Shown here: piece after piece, positions 1 to 11,463 of the stretch
Numbering within the stretch: the first letter of the stretch is position 1
How the letters are laid out: each line of letters opens with the position of its first letter
DNA from: Ignelater luminosus
Lineage: Eukaryota; Arthropoda; Insecta; Coleoptera; Elateridae
Direction: 5' to 3'
Assembly: GCA_011009095.1 (NCBI GenBank)
Contig: VTPC01000660.1
Location: forward strand, 1 to 64,000
Length of the DNA: 64,000 nt
The notes under the pieces: model-generated
What the model saw: only the letters and a program-made list of their open reading frames with translations
What the model was told of the DNA's origin: nothing
The model's database searches: none
Translations under genes and position numbers: made by a program

Positions 1-2389
1 TTTATTACATTTAAATGGATTTAGAAGTTTTAATTACATTTGTGTGTTTATCTAAAGTGCAGCATTAAAGAAAATGAAAGAAAGAAAAAGGAAACTGTAT
101 GTTTGTAGAAATTCTAGCTAGCCATGAATTATACATCCTGTATCAAATTAATCATTTAATTAATTAAATTAATTTAAAAAATTGGTATAATGTTATTGTC
201 GTCTAAAGTAGTTGATGATAAATGGAAAATAATTGGTTTTATACATTAATTACAAAATGAATTTATACAAAATATATTAATTACTGATAATAAATTGACA
301 TTCATTTGTATACGTTTGTTCACGGATGCGACTATAATGTAGTTTTACAAACGCTTTGTGAAATGTTCGTTTAGTACTTTCACACTTCGCTACTCATGTG
401 TGGACGACATTTTCATATTCTAAAAAAACATGTAAATATGTAAATCACGTTACTTTTAACATTTGTAAATGTATTGTAACTTTTAAAAGCAATTTTATTA
501 CTTTATTACTATTCTAATTATCAATTTAAATGCCCTTTCTATGTAAATTCATCTCTATTCTGATATATATTTCTGTAAATGTTGTAAAATGTAAAGTGGC
601 TATTGTGTTTTCGAGAAATAAAACCCATGTACAATAACAGTTTCGCAAAATGTATTTATTACGTGGCATAAATTACTAGAAACTTCTCATTAATTTTCTT
701 AGCGTCTCGAAACATACCCCAGTTAAATGAACTACTAATATTAAGTTTGGTCATAAACAGATAAGGATCCTTGCGGAAACGTAACCGTGTAGGTAGACTG
801 TTTTAGATAGTGCATCTCGCCATACTTTTTATTATTACTAAATTGCCGTTTTTACTGTTGTATTTATTATTGTTACAATATCATATTAACATTTCGTTCG
901 TTTTCATTCTCATGATGACATGCTGGTTTATAATTTAAAACAAGAACTTGTTTTGGGAAAATTTGAACTATTGTTCGCATGTAAAACACAAAATGTATTT
1001 TTTTTATTATTATTATTATAGATTAACTAGAAACTAAAAAGATATGCAAATGAAGGATTCGATATGCATTTATGCGTTTAGAAATTTCTTCATTCATTAC
1101 TTGAAGAACAGTTGAAGAGAAAATAAGGACATAACGTAACAAAACGTCTTTAAGATAACTTTAATGGTTATTTTCACCTGTTTTTGAACTCACACGGAAA
1201 GAACATTCGGTATAAATAAAAAACGATTTGCGCGTAAATTTGTAATTTTCACTTAATATTCAAAGCTTTGATCTTTGATTTTACATATTTCATAAATATC
1301 TAAAAATTTAACGATTGTTTTAATAGTCTTTCTTAAGACTGTAATGTATAATAGCCGAGGCAATAAATTTGCTATAGTAGATTAATTTTCTTATTCTTGC
1401 ATGCGTTAAAACATGTTGCCCGGATTATCCCGCATTAATATTGCCAGGTTTTTGCCCGACAATTTAAAACCAGCTGCTCATAATAATTTTCAAAATGTTT
1501 ATATTTTATATTTAGTACATAAATATTGTTAACAATCTGGAATCTGGAAAATGACCTTGAGACACCCCTGCAGTTACTCGCTGTAATAAATATAGCATAG
1601 ATAAAAAACATGGAAGGAACACCTTACCGGATGTAATCAGTATATAATGAAGACTATTCCGATCTTTGCAATTGAGAAGCTTCTGGGCTTGAACAGATCT
1701 TTGGAGATAGCATACAATATAACAGAATGTGACTGTTGATAGTGATAGAACCAAACTTTGACTTTTGGTGGAAAACAAATCAAATGTAATGAATTTCAAT
1801 TTTAAGACTATCTGACATGACATAGGTCTTCATAAATCGAAGTGAAGTATTGCTATGGGCAAAATAGCAAGAAGAATTGAAAATATTACGGAAATCATAA
1901 TTTCTATATATTCGAAACTACTAGATTGTGTGTTGTATAATCTTGTTTTGTCATTTTTCAAAACCTTTAATCTCTTACGGGATCAGATCTAGTTAGTCTG
2001 TAGATTCAAAGAACTTTCTGCACCATTTATAACATCCAAAGGTTAGTAAATTAGGGTTATTACATGTTACTAAATTTGAACTGTAAGGTAAATGTGGCAA
2101 AGAAATTGCGGTTCTAGAACGAGATATGCCATCATCTTGACTGTGTTTCTGTTGTTCGTTTTATCTCAAGTTCATTTCGGAACCGGATCAATTCATCAAG
2201 GAAAAATGCTTTTCTAGTAGACTATTTGTTCTCAAGGTCTAAGTTTTGATAATTGTTCCATTATTAATCAGATTAACAGTTGGTTGACTTTAGCCCTACC
2301 ATACACAATCTAACGTAACCTAATGGCTAATCATTCTCACAACGAAATGAACCCATTATGAATGCCTGGATTCCGAAAGTGGTCAATAA
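1..2389. other. AT-rich stretch without recognisable gene
   Basis: Long A/T runs and short stop-delimited frames only. The largest frame (minus strand, about 1512-1823, 103 codons) has no motif and no coding look. A canonical AATAAA polyadenylation hexamer lies near 618, preceded by about 130 bases of T-rich sequence that could be the 3' end of a transcript or of a LINE; nothing upstream lets me assign it. Confidence 0.6.
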
Positions 2390-2500
2390 CATCGACTCAC
2401 TCCTACTCACACTAGTGTTAGACTGTAAAAGTTGTACTTATTTGGAGTAGAAATAACTTCCCAAGTGTCAAGTGTCAAAAACGGTCTCGTTCGGTCTAGA
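2390..2500 (+). repeat. Dispersed repeat copy A, left part (split by MULE)
   Basis: The stretch with cttatttggagtagaaata and cttcccaagtgtca reappears with small changes at 5382-5425. Its continuation is found on the far side of the MULE, starting at about 4004. This copy was therefore interrupted by the MULE insertion. The repeat has no recognised protein and its full length is unknown. Confidence 0.6.
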
Positions 2501-4002
2501 ACAGTTCATCGCCGCCGATTCATCGCCGGCCATTTCAACGCCGGCCGTATCATCGCCGCAGTTAAGCCTCAGACTATTCAAACTTCTTATTTCTTCATGT
2601 AAAGACCGTCGATTGCTTACAGTTTTAGATAATGCCTTCTGCGTATTCCAGGTTAACTAAAATAAATCTAATGTGCCGCTTAATTTCCGTTATTTTTTAT
2701 AATTGATTCATGCAATAATCTTGATATTTGGGAGAGAAAGTTGGCTGCAACATCTACAGACTTCGCAAAATCGGTTCGCCGATGGAACATTTTCCATTTC
2801 GCCGAAATTATTTTCTCGGGTTTATGTTGTGATGGCAAAGAAGCTAGGAGAAGTACATCCTGTATTTTAGGCGCTTTTTCCAAACACGCGACGCAGAACC
2901 TACGTTCAAATATTCCAAACAATAAAGGGCTTGCTACCAAATTTAAATCTAGCGTGTATCACATGTGATTTTGAACAGGCAGCAATTGCTGCTATGTCGG
3001 AATGTTTTCCTGAAGTGACTACTAACGGGTACTTCTTCCACTTAGCCAAAAACATGAAGAAACGTTTAACAAAAGCCAAAATGGTACTTCCTTTGGCCTT
3101 CGTTACTGTTAAGGATTTGGATGAATATGTGGATGACTTGGCAAATGAACTTCCACCTGAACTACAACCGTTCTTGGAGTGGTTTAAAGATACTTATTTA
3201 GGCCATCCAAACAGACATGGCCATGGCAGACGTCCCGGTTTATTTCCACTAGCAGTTTGGAACTTACATAATAGAACTTAAACGAGGAAGATCGCACCAG
3301 TAATTACGCTGAGGCTGCTCATCGACGTATACAGACGGAGCTAGTAGTCGATCACCCTACTATATGGAAGCTAATTGACGGATTGCGGAAGATGCAAAAA
3401 GGACGCGATAGTTACTACGAGCAACTAGTTGCAGGAAACCAACCATCCACGAAATTACGATAATACCGCTTAACTGACAAACGAATCATGAGATTAGTGC
3501 TGGACTATAACAATAGAAATAAAATCAAATACCTTCGCCGGCTGCTTCACAACTATCAATTTTAGATTAATTACGTAGAATGTGAATTTTGAATTGTGTT
3601 AATTTTTCCATTTTTTATGATATCTGGTGGAATTTAGAAAAGCGAAATATGTCTAGTCATGTGGTTGTTTAATTCGTGTATTATAATTATGCTACTTTAA
3701 TACAAATAATTAAATTACAAAATTATTTTACCAAAATGTTTTTATTTATCTATTTTGTTTCTTATTTTTGAATCATACATACAAGAAAGAGATGCGAGAG
3801 TTTTGCAAATAAAAATCTAAAAACAATAACTAATGTTACTTACTAGATTTTCGAATTGCAAGCATATATGGTGTATTTTCCAAAAAGACTCGAGTAAGGT
3901 TATTTTTTTGACTACAGCATAATACCCATCAAACTTGTTTCTTTATTATTAAACCTGACATGGCGATGAAACGGCGGCGCTGAACCGGCGGCGAGGAACT
4001 GT
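2501..4002 (+). mobile_element. MULE (Mutator-like) DNA transposon, decayed, with minisatellite-like TIRs
   Basis: The left end starts acagttcatcgccgccg and carries about four 14-15 bp units of the type ttcatcgccggcc. The right end is the inverted form, with about three units, ending cggcgaggaactgt. Between them lies a plus-strand MULE transposase remnant. The flanks cggtctaga and cgatcctgg could be a diverged 9-bp target duplication, the size used by MULEs. Sequence homologous to the joined flanks occurs uninterrupted at 5382-5460 and represents the pre-insertion site. TIRs of unequal repeat number suggest unit gain and loss. The element is about 1.5 kb, much shorter than intact MULEs, so the 5' coding half is mostly missing. 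Confidence 0.8.
2901..3565 (+). pseudogene. MULE transposase, C-terminal half, frameshifted
   Basis: The frame opens with YVQIFQTIKGLLPNLN, followed by CDFEQAAIAAM and FFHLAKNMKKRL. The pattern DFEQAAI followed by an FFHL block is the hallmark of the MULE transposase domain around its second catalytic Asp. The frame runs to NLHNRT and stops near 3281. Reading continues in another frame with YAEAAHRRIQTEL, the conserved block after the catalytic domain, then KLIDGLRKMQKGRD, one stop near 3463 and a tail ending LLHNYQF. Thus at least one frameshift and one nonsense codon, and the first catalytic Asp and the DNA-binding (often FLYWCH or zinc finger) N-terminus are not visible. It cannot make an active enzyme. 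Confidence 0.8.
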
Positions 4003-4164
4003 CCGATCCTGGTTTCGTTTGTATTCAATGACCAGTTTTTCTAGTCTCAACTGGAGGCCAAGTGAGGTCGAAATCCAAAATCTTAATCTTTTGGGTCAGT
4101 CCTACCGTGCAGGCATGAACTTTCTGAAATTGATCACGATGGAAATATCATAGACATATATATA
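4003..4164 (+). repeat. Dispersed repeat copy A, right part
   Basis: Contains gtttgtattcaatgaccag, gaaatccaaaatc and gtgcaggcatgaactttct. Each has a close counterpart in the same order at 5430-5650 (gtttgtactcaatgacca, gaaatccaaaatt, tgtaggcatgaacattca). It continues the repeat that the MULE interrupted. Confidence 0.6.
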
Positions 4165-5350
4165 AATCAACCCTCCAGGTCTAGAAGGCCTACGGCTTGA
4201 TTTCATAGTTGTTTTGATTTCCATTTCTCCAAAGCTGCCTTTCTTCGTTAAGGTCATTCATAGTTACTTCTAACCATTTAGTTCACGGGCATCCTTTTCC
4301 GTTTTATTTATCTTGAGTAACATTCTCGGTATTCTGTGTTGTGGTAGTTTTTGGATGTGTCCCAGACATCTTAGTATTGCGCTTTACAACCCCGATGATT
4401 GATGTTTCCTCACATAGATTCATCACTTCTTCATTTGTTCTTCTGATTAATACTTCTCTTCTCAGTATTAGTCTTGTATTTGTTGTACGGAGTAACCACA
4501 ATTTACCTCCATATGTAACCACGCGTCTGATCACTGTTTTGTATATTCTTAGCTTAATCTTGCGTGAAATATTCTTACACCCGAATAATTTCATTAGCGA
4601 CCCCATAGATTTGTTTTCTTTCTATATTCTGTCATCTATTTCTACTCCTACATCTCCGTTTTTTGTTATAGTTACCCCCAGGTAGCAAAATGTGCAGACG
4701 TTTTCGAAGTTATATTTATCCTCATTTGTAGTTGTTATTTGTAAAGTATAATTTCTCACCTTTTGTTTATACTCATGTATTTTGTTTTTGCTAAATTGGT
4801 TTTCTCTCTCCGTGTTTGCCAGTTTTTGAACTGCTTCTGTCATCATGGCCTTTGTTCTTGTTATCAAAGTCAAGTCGTCTGCGTAAGCTACACACTGTAT
4901 TAATTGGTTGTAGATCGTTCCAGTCGTCTTCAGATTACTTTTTCTTATTATGCTTTCTAGAACAATATTTAAAACCATAGATAATCTGGTCCATTACAGA
5001 TCTTGATCTAAATCCGCTTTGTTGTTTCTATTATCTCACCTATTCTCTTTCGAATTACTGTTGCTGATATTTTATACATGGTATCTAGTAACGGTATGTC
5101 CCTGTAATTTTCGTACAAGATCTTATAGCCTTTCTTATGCATAGGGCATAAGAGGGCTTGTTCCCATTTCTTTGGCATCTCCTTTTTCCAAATTTCTGCG
5201 TCCATTTTTATTATCTTTTGTTTGTCTTTATTAATTCTGTAGTATTCCGTCTTCCCCAGGTGATTTATTGTTTTTCTGTTTCTTTATTATTTCTCGTATC
5301 CTTTCCGAGCTCGGAGTTCTGGTTACTTCGTATTCTACATTACCGTAATT
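4165..5350 (-). mobile_element. RTE-like LINE, 5'-truncated and internally deleted
   Basis: Non-LTR retrotransposon reverse transcriptase read on the minus strand. From its 5' side: NNKSPGEDGI, the entry motif of the RT domain, then a block with WEQALLCPMHKKG and LLDTMYKISATVI, then GFRSRSVMDQI. A deletion of probably 100 or more residues follows, joining to NIVLESIIRKS. Next is the catalytic motif YADDL near 4875, then a C-terminal region with CYLGVTI and IYKTVIRRVVTYG and a thumb end WLEVTMNDL. The YADDL context and tail resemble RTE/BovB-type elements by memory of family patterns, though the clade is not certain. Several stops and frame changes break it. Endonuclease and 5' end are absent, as is usual for LINE insertions. 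The tatatata run next to the 3' end may be the tail. Confidence 0.8.
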
Positions 5351-5660
5351 ACATGTAGGATAATAAGCCTAGGTTTCTGATGCTTATTTGAAGTAAAAAT
5401 AACTTTCCAAGTGTCAAAAAAGATCTAGTTTGTACTCAATGACCAATTTTTGTATTCTCAACAAAACATTGACCAAACCAGACTGGGACTGAAATCCAAA
5501 ATTACAACTTCCAACTTTTTGCCAGATCAAAGAACGGCTAGTTCATTGTTATGTCAGCATACATATAACACCAACACAGACCAAATTAAGCCAATCCTAT
5601 TCTGTAGGCATGAACATTCAGAACTTGATCATAATAAAAACATCGTAGAACACCCATTTT
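5351..5660 (+). repeat. Dispersed repeat copy B, uninterrupted
   Basis: Matches the two halves of the copy broken by the MULE (2438-2500 and 4010-4155) and, more weakly, sequence around 20335-20460. An open frame of about 70 codons (5450-5662) runs through it, but no domain is recognised. It holds the continuous stretch agatctagtttgtactcaat, which corresponds to the MULE target. Confidence 0.6.
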
Positions 5661-8009
5661 GACGCGCCTCTTAGACGATGAAACGACTTTTCTTTTTATT
5701 TTTTTGAAAGTTGTGAAGAAAATTCAAATTTCAAATGATCCTATACTGCTTAGGTTCGTCACATACTACAATTTCCTCATGGTTTAGCTTCACAGCTAAA
5801 AACATTAGGGTGGTCTGATTTTCTGAGAAAAAAATCTTCATAAGATTTCTTTCAACCGTATTGGTAGATCTCTATCATCTTTAATGTCTACCGGAAGTCA
5901 TAAATCGCAATTTCTGGATTTGGTCTCCCGTGGTGGTTCAGACGTTGATCGAATGAGAGATTGCATCAATCTGGCTACAATCAAATAGAGAGAAGAAATT
6001 ACCCGAATCATCAATGAGTCTCAAGTTCATATTTGGGCAAAAGAGATTGATCTGTCATTTGGGAGTTTATTGAAATTGAACAGAGAGCTCTTAATGCTTT
6101 CTTTGGGTAACAATTTTCTTCTGTTTGAATTTAATTTCCATTTGAAGTTTTTCAATCAGTACTTTTAACCACTGCCGTATTTTTTGATACGTCCGACAGT
6201 ACGAAATGTCATAGATACTTATTATGGTGTTGACTTTGCCGATACAGCGAAAAATAGTTTTTTCAATTTTTGGTATTTCTATGAATCTGCTGTTTAAAAT
6301 CCAGTTCTGTTGACTATATCCACTGATTGTGCCTATAGTCTATAGTTCTTGACCACTCGACATAGCGAAATCGTTTAGCTAAAATTGCCACAATTACTTT
6401 TTAACCTTAAAGATTAAAGTTTATTTCTGCAAGACTGGAAAACGAGGGAAAACAATTTATGGAAATATACAGGATGCTCTATTTTAGATTACATACAGTT
6501 AGATACTTTTGTCCTATTCATTTCTTATACCAAGCATTTTCTTGGTATCTCTTTAAATAGCCAAGACATTCGCTTGGTTACCTTAATTGTTACACCATGT
6601 ATAAAATTGATAACATGTATTTTTTAGTTTTCAAGGCCATAAAACCAATAATGCCTTACATTTTGTATTTTTGTTTTTGACCATCTATGTAATTTATTGC
6701 TCTTTGATTTGATTTGATTTGATTTCCTATTGTATTTATTACTCCTTTTGAAATGATTCTGACTTTAATTTTAATCTTCGTGGGGTAAAAAATACTATGA
6801 CCTAGTTTTTGTCCAATTTTTAATTTATTTGATTATTATGTAGTTTATAGTCTTTTTTGTTAATATCAATCTGTTCATTCTACCGTGTGGTCTTTATTAT
6901 GCCAACAAAATATCTGATTAAAAGTACTAATATTTACAACGTTGAAGAAAATCTGTTTTCTGTGATAAGTCAACAGAAAATGTTAGCAGTGTTAAGTTTG
7001 CCTTTACTACTGCTAATTATTAAAATACCCTAGATTTATATCCATACTACATAGTGAACAGGTTTTCAGAAATTCAGTCATTCTTGTTGTTGTATTAGTA
7101 TACGTTGTGGTAGTACTACAATTTACATTTGTGTTATAACACAGCCGTCATCTGGCTACTGTGTTTTGTTAATTATAAATTATTAAGAGGTCATCACATA
7201 TGCTTTGTTGAAGTTACACTTGTGTTCTTGCGTGGAGCGTTTACTGAATGAAAACTTAAACATATTACGAACCCTGAATTTTAATGTGTTTAATTAAACT
7301 TTTGTGGTTTTGTGAAAATACATACATTTATTTTGTACGAAATTGCTAAGCATATATAAATATTTTTGCATTTTATGTCTCATTCCGCTAAATAGACGTA
7401 GTAGTATTCGAAGCTCATCATTTTGGAGGTGGGTGTAATACATTTGCATTGATGTAACGTAATTATTATTTACGGGAATGCTTTGGATTTTCTGCAAAAC
7501 AAAGTAGAAAACACAAAACGTTTTTCCGACCCAGTTACTAAACACAATAGGTTGTGGATTTAAGTAAAAAGTGTTACAGGAAATTTCTACTTCACTAAAA
7601 ATATTAATTAGTATAATTTGAAAGTATCTTCATTTAAATTGGATATTAATTATCTGCAAAGACGGCTCTCATAAGGTAGTGTCGTTCCATCACATTAATT
7701 TCTCTCTTAAAATGTTTCTTTTAGATAAGGATTACATTGTTTTAACGGTTTATTTGTTCTAAATTGTGATCTAAAAAGTGATCAACCATATTTCTCGTCA
7801 AAGCTTCTATAACGAGTTCAGCAAAACTAATTGTCTGTATAACTTTTGGTAAAAAAATTTCTAATTGAATAATTTTTCATCTTATTTAAACAATTGGAAT
7901 TACCTACGTTTGCTGGCTTGACACGCCCACTCGCAGAACGAGCACCGTTACGCTTTTTGTTTAACTTTCTTCAGGGAAGTATTAGTGACTTTTTTCTTTT
8001 TTGAAAAAA
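5661..8009. other. AT-rich stretch without recognisable gene
   Basis: No coding motif in any frame. A short pentanucleotide run (gattt, about four units) lies near 6703-6723. The phrase tatacaggatg near 6468 resembles the CATCCTGTATA tracts also present at about 133 and 4504, probably ends of an old repeat family. A frame of 83 codons on the minus strand (7294-7545) has no recognisable features. Confidence 0.5.
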
Positions 8010-8440
8010 AGATATCGAAGAAACTATGCATGAAAACTAATCGGGATTAGTTTTAAAATGGGCCACCTGTGGTGGCAAATAGTGGTACTCTGTCCTTCGA
8101 TAACCTTATCGAGGAAGCAAAGCACGAATGTGCCATTATACGACACGTTTGTGGCTCCACCTCTTATTAACCTTCTCGAAGAGACTATATACTTAAAACG
8201 GACTAGTTGCGGTGGCACATTCTGATAATATTTTCAAGGAGACTGTTCTTGAAGGCTATTCGGGTTTGGCCCTTTTATAATCTTGAGGAAGTTATATACA
8301 AAACCTAATGAAACTTGGTTGGTACCACAATCTTCCAACAGTTTCCTTGAAGGAAATTAATCGGGCTAATTGGACTTCGTCTTCAAGCGTGCTTCCTGCA
8401 TTGGTCTTCCTTCGTGAGGATGCTATGCTTAGAAACTCGA
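8010..8440 (+). repeat. GGCCACC-type internally repeated element, locus 1
   Basis: The phrases gggccacctgtggtggc, ttaaccttctcgaagaga, attcgggtttggccc and variants recur several times within about 400 bases. The same phrases build the larger arrays at 26.6-29.8 kb, 43.4-44.2 kb and 47.9-48.7 kb. The units are diverged, so this is an old array fragment. A plus-strand frame of 124 codons overlapping its end (8308-8682) shows no family signature. Confidence 0.55.
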
Positions 8441-9180
8441 ATTTGTCCAACATTGTTTCCTTTTGGTTTTCCGTTTCTTTAAGCTACCATGACTATCTTG
8501 ATCTTCGCTTCCAGCAGAATACACTGGTATGTATCTTCGATCAGTTCAACACGCTTTACGAACTTTTTATTATATTTAATTTGTCTTTTCTTAGTAAGTT
8601 TACAAATTTTCTAATTCCGTGTTACAGATTAAGGGGAAAAGAGCTAACTTGTACCTCTACAGTTTTATTAGTTTGTATTTGAGAAATTAGCTCTGAAGAG
8701 ATATAAAGGATACTTCAAATGTCAACTAAGAAAGATCCTAGGCAAGTTGATTTCTAATATTTCATCTTCATCGAGACAAAATTATGGTATCCAAGTATGT
8801 AAATACAGATAAAGAAGGACTAATGATAGATACGTAATTTGCAACATACTCATAATGATATTGTTAATTAAATTACAAAAATTTCAAAATTATTACGCAT
8901 GGTTCATCAAGATTCTACATAAAAATGAAATACTACAATGGTAATGGTTTTGCAAATCAAACTGTTTTCTCAGTATGCCAACTTCAGCTTGGGTGGAGAG
9001 TATTGGTGCTGCGAGTGAACTATACAACTGCATTTTCCGAGTGGTTCACCCGATGCCTCCGGGCTCTATTAAATTAATTTGATTTTTGGTTTTGGAGGTA
9101 TCAGTCTGGTGGTGATGTTGAAGATGCTGATGACAACGTTCTTGAAGACAGCAGTGGTAACTTCAGCGGTAGCTAATGTA

Positions 9181-9587
9181 CAGTATGGTCCAGTTTCGAC
9201 GGGATTAAATGGGTAACTTTCTTATTAGCACAGATAAATGAAAACGGCTTAGGTACTCGTGACCTCTTTTTTCATGCTTATTCTATTACCTTTGGAAAGA
9301 GCTAGAAAACAACGACTCACGGCATTGAATTGTACGTTAAAAAGTGCCTTAACAATGCTAAAATGATCTTGTTCTAGCTTCAAAAATAAAGAAGTTACGG
9401 CAAAATGAAGAACTCGACCATTTTTCACTTTTTCTCTCTAAGGAAAAAACAAAAGACGGCAAATTATTTTTGGCAACGGCAATGGAATAAGCATGAAAAA
9501 AGAGGTCACAAGTACCTAAGCCGTTTTTATTTATCTGCGCTAATAAGAAAGTTACCCATTTAGTCCCATCGAGATTGGACCACACTG
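9181..9587. mobile_element. Tc1/mariner-type MITE with ~115-bp TIRs
   Basis: The first ~115 bases (starting cagtatggtccagtttcg) are repeated in reverse complement at the other end (cagtgtggtccaatctcg), with about 90% identity by eye. The shared inner part includes tgggtaactttcttattagc and aaaacggcttaggtact. Both ends abut TA (9179-9180 and 9588-9589), the target duplication of Tc1/mariner elements. The interior of under 200 bases has no transposase motif. This is therefore a non-autonomous, foldback-like element of about 407 bp. Confidence 0.85.
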
Positions 9588-10893
9588 TAGATAGTTGGTT
9601 TTATGGTGCGAATGAGAATAGAGTGGGCGGTAGTGCTTGGTATTGCTTAGCAATAATGATGATGGTTGACTTGTTGGTGGACGTAGCAAGAACGAGCACG
9701 CTCTAGCACAACATACAACACGGTCAGCTCCTTTCCCATAGCAACAACGAGAAATCACCGCTTGTATGTTTCTACCGCTACCATAACACAGCACCGCTGC
9801 GGATTGTCACAAAACTCCGTGTTTGCACTATGTCATAACAAAATTTAGAGCGAGCACGACCTGCATTACACTTGTATATCGCACCTCCCAAAAACCAATC
9901 CATTTACCGTTATGACCAAAGAAGAATCTTATTTTTCGGAAACCAGAATGCAGCAATGATATGCTTCCTTGCTTCTTAATTATGTGGAAAAAGCGATTTT
10001 TCACAGAACCACAATTGCTGCACGCCATGCTACGGTTTAAGAGTGTAGTTGCAACCAATTGAATGATCCCGTCAATCGTTGATAACCGGTAACCTTACGA
10101 GTCTCTCTCTCTCTTTCCCCAAAAGGAAATTTATGATCACCAATCTATTCTCCTTTCGATGTGGATGTTCCAAACTTCAGCCGGATGACAAATAATCCGG
10201 GATGACGAAAACTTGTAGCGGAACAAACGATGACAACGGAGTTGGACTATTTCTTAATTCAGTACAATTTGATACTATGATTATCTATTATAAAATAAAG
10301 ATAAGTCGAGTTGATAATTAACTTTTGTAGTGTGGTAGACTTCGTGCGCAGTTGACGAAAATAAGTCGGACCAGTCCAAGTTCACTGATAGAAGGAAGTC
10401 ATAATCAATATCTAATAACTTATAATTAACTAACTGCCATGTTACGCCACTTCGATTTTAATGACGTCATACTTGGCGCATTTTCGTTGATGAAGTACAT
10501 GTAGTCTTAGACCGCAAGAAGTCTATAAGTTTTACAGACGAAAAGTAACACAGTTAAAACAGAATCTTGAATCCTTATTAAGGTGATAGCTAAAAAACAA
10601 AACAACAATCATTCTCATTGAATCAAGAAAAGTTTGCTTCAAAAGGATTATTATAATTTTATATTTGACCTTTTTGATGTAATAGGCAGAATCTGGGGCA
10701 CTGGCATACGGATGTTGCAAGTGTTGCATTTGCATACCTGATCAAGATTGTACATGATGTTTATTTTTGACGCTCTTTTTACGCTGCAAGTGATTATTAT
10801 GAAAAATGTAAGTAAAAGAAATTCTAATCATTGCCCAAAATCACAAAACTAGGTAATGGATGTCTAACCATATTAGACGACTTTTGGTTTATA
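9588..10893. other. Unassigned stretch with mixed composition
   Basis: Sequence from 9600 to about 10080 is less AT-rich than its surroundings and contains several minus-strand frames of 75-80 codons. None shows a domain. A CT-rich run (ctctctctctc) lies near 10101-10114. The rest is ordinary AT-rich sequence. Confidence 0.4.
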
Positions 10894-11171
10894 TCCCATA
10901 TAGCAACGGACATCCACTGGACGTTCATTTGTCGTCTAAAATTGCTTCAGACGTCTACGGACTTAAATTAGACATTCACTGGATGTTTTTGGATATTGGG
11001 CATTTTGGTCCATACTTTGTTCAACTTTTTGGACATACATCAGATGACTACAATATACAAATTACGTCTAGTAAAGTCCGTTGAATGTCTAAAGTGGTGA
11101 CAAATGTGCATCCTACGAATGTCCATTGGACGTCCATCATCGTAATTTGGACGTTTGTGCTCTATATGGGA
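10894..11171. mobile_element. Small MITE with TCCCATATAG termini and GGACGTCCA-like subrepeats
   Basis: Starts tcccatatagc and ends with the inverse ctatatggga, each bordered by TA. Inside are repeated near-palindromic motifs related to ggacgtccattggacgtcc: gacatccactggacgt, gacattcactggatgt and gtccattggacgtcca. Length is about 278 bp. No protein frame is credible. The TA borders point to a TA-targeting DNA transposon family. Confidence 0.75.
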
Positions 11172-11463
11172 TACGGTTTTTGGAAAGATAAGTAAAAGCC
11201 TGGTATCTCTAAAAGTAACTAACGAAATAAAAAATATTACTACAATTAAAGTTGCTGTAACCTTCAGCTGAAAAACATTTCCGTTTGTTTCAAATGAACA
11301 TTGATCTTTTACCCTGTGTAAGTGAGCGACAAAATTATACTCAAACTAAAAGATGTCGGAGCTTCTTCTGAAAGCATATCGTGATTTCAATCAAGTTAAA
11401 AATTAAAAAATCTATTTATAATGTTTTGTGTTATCTCTGATTTTTGTAAGTAAACATTAGAAT

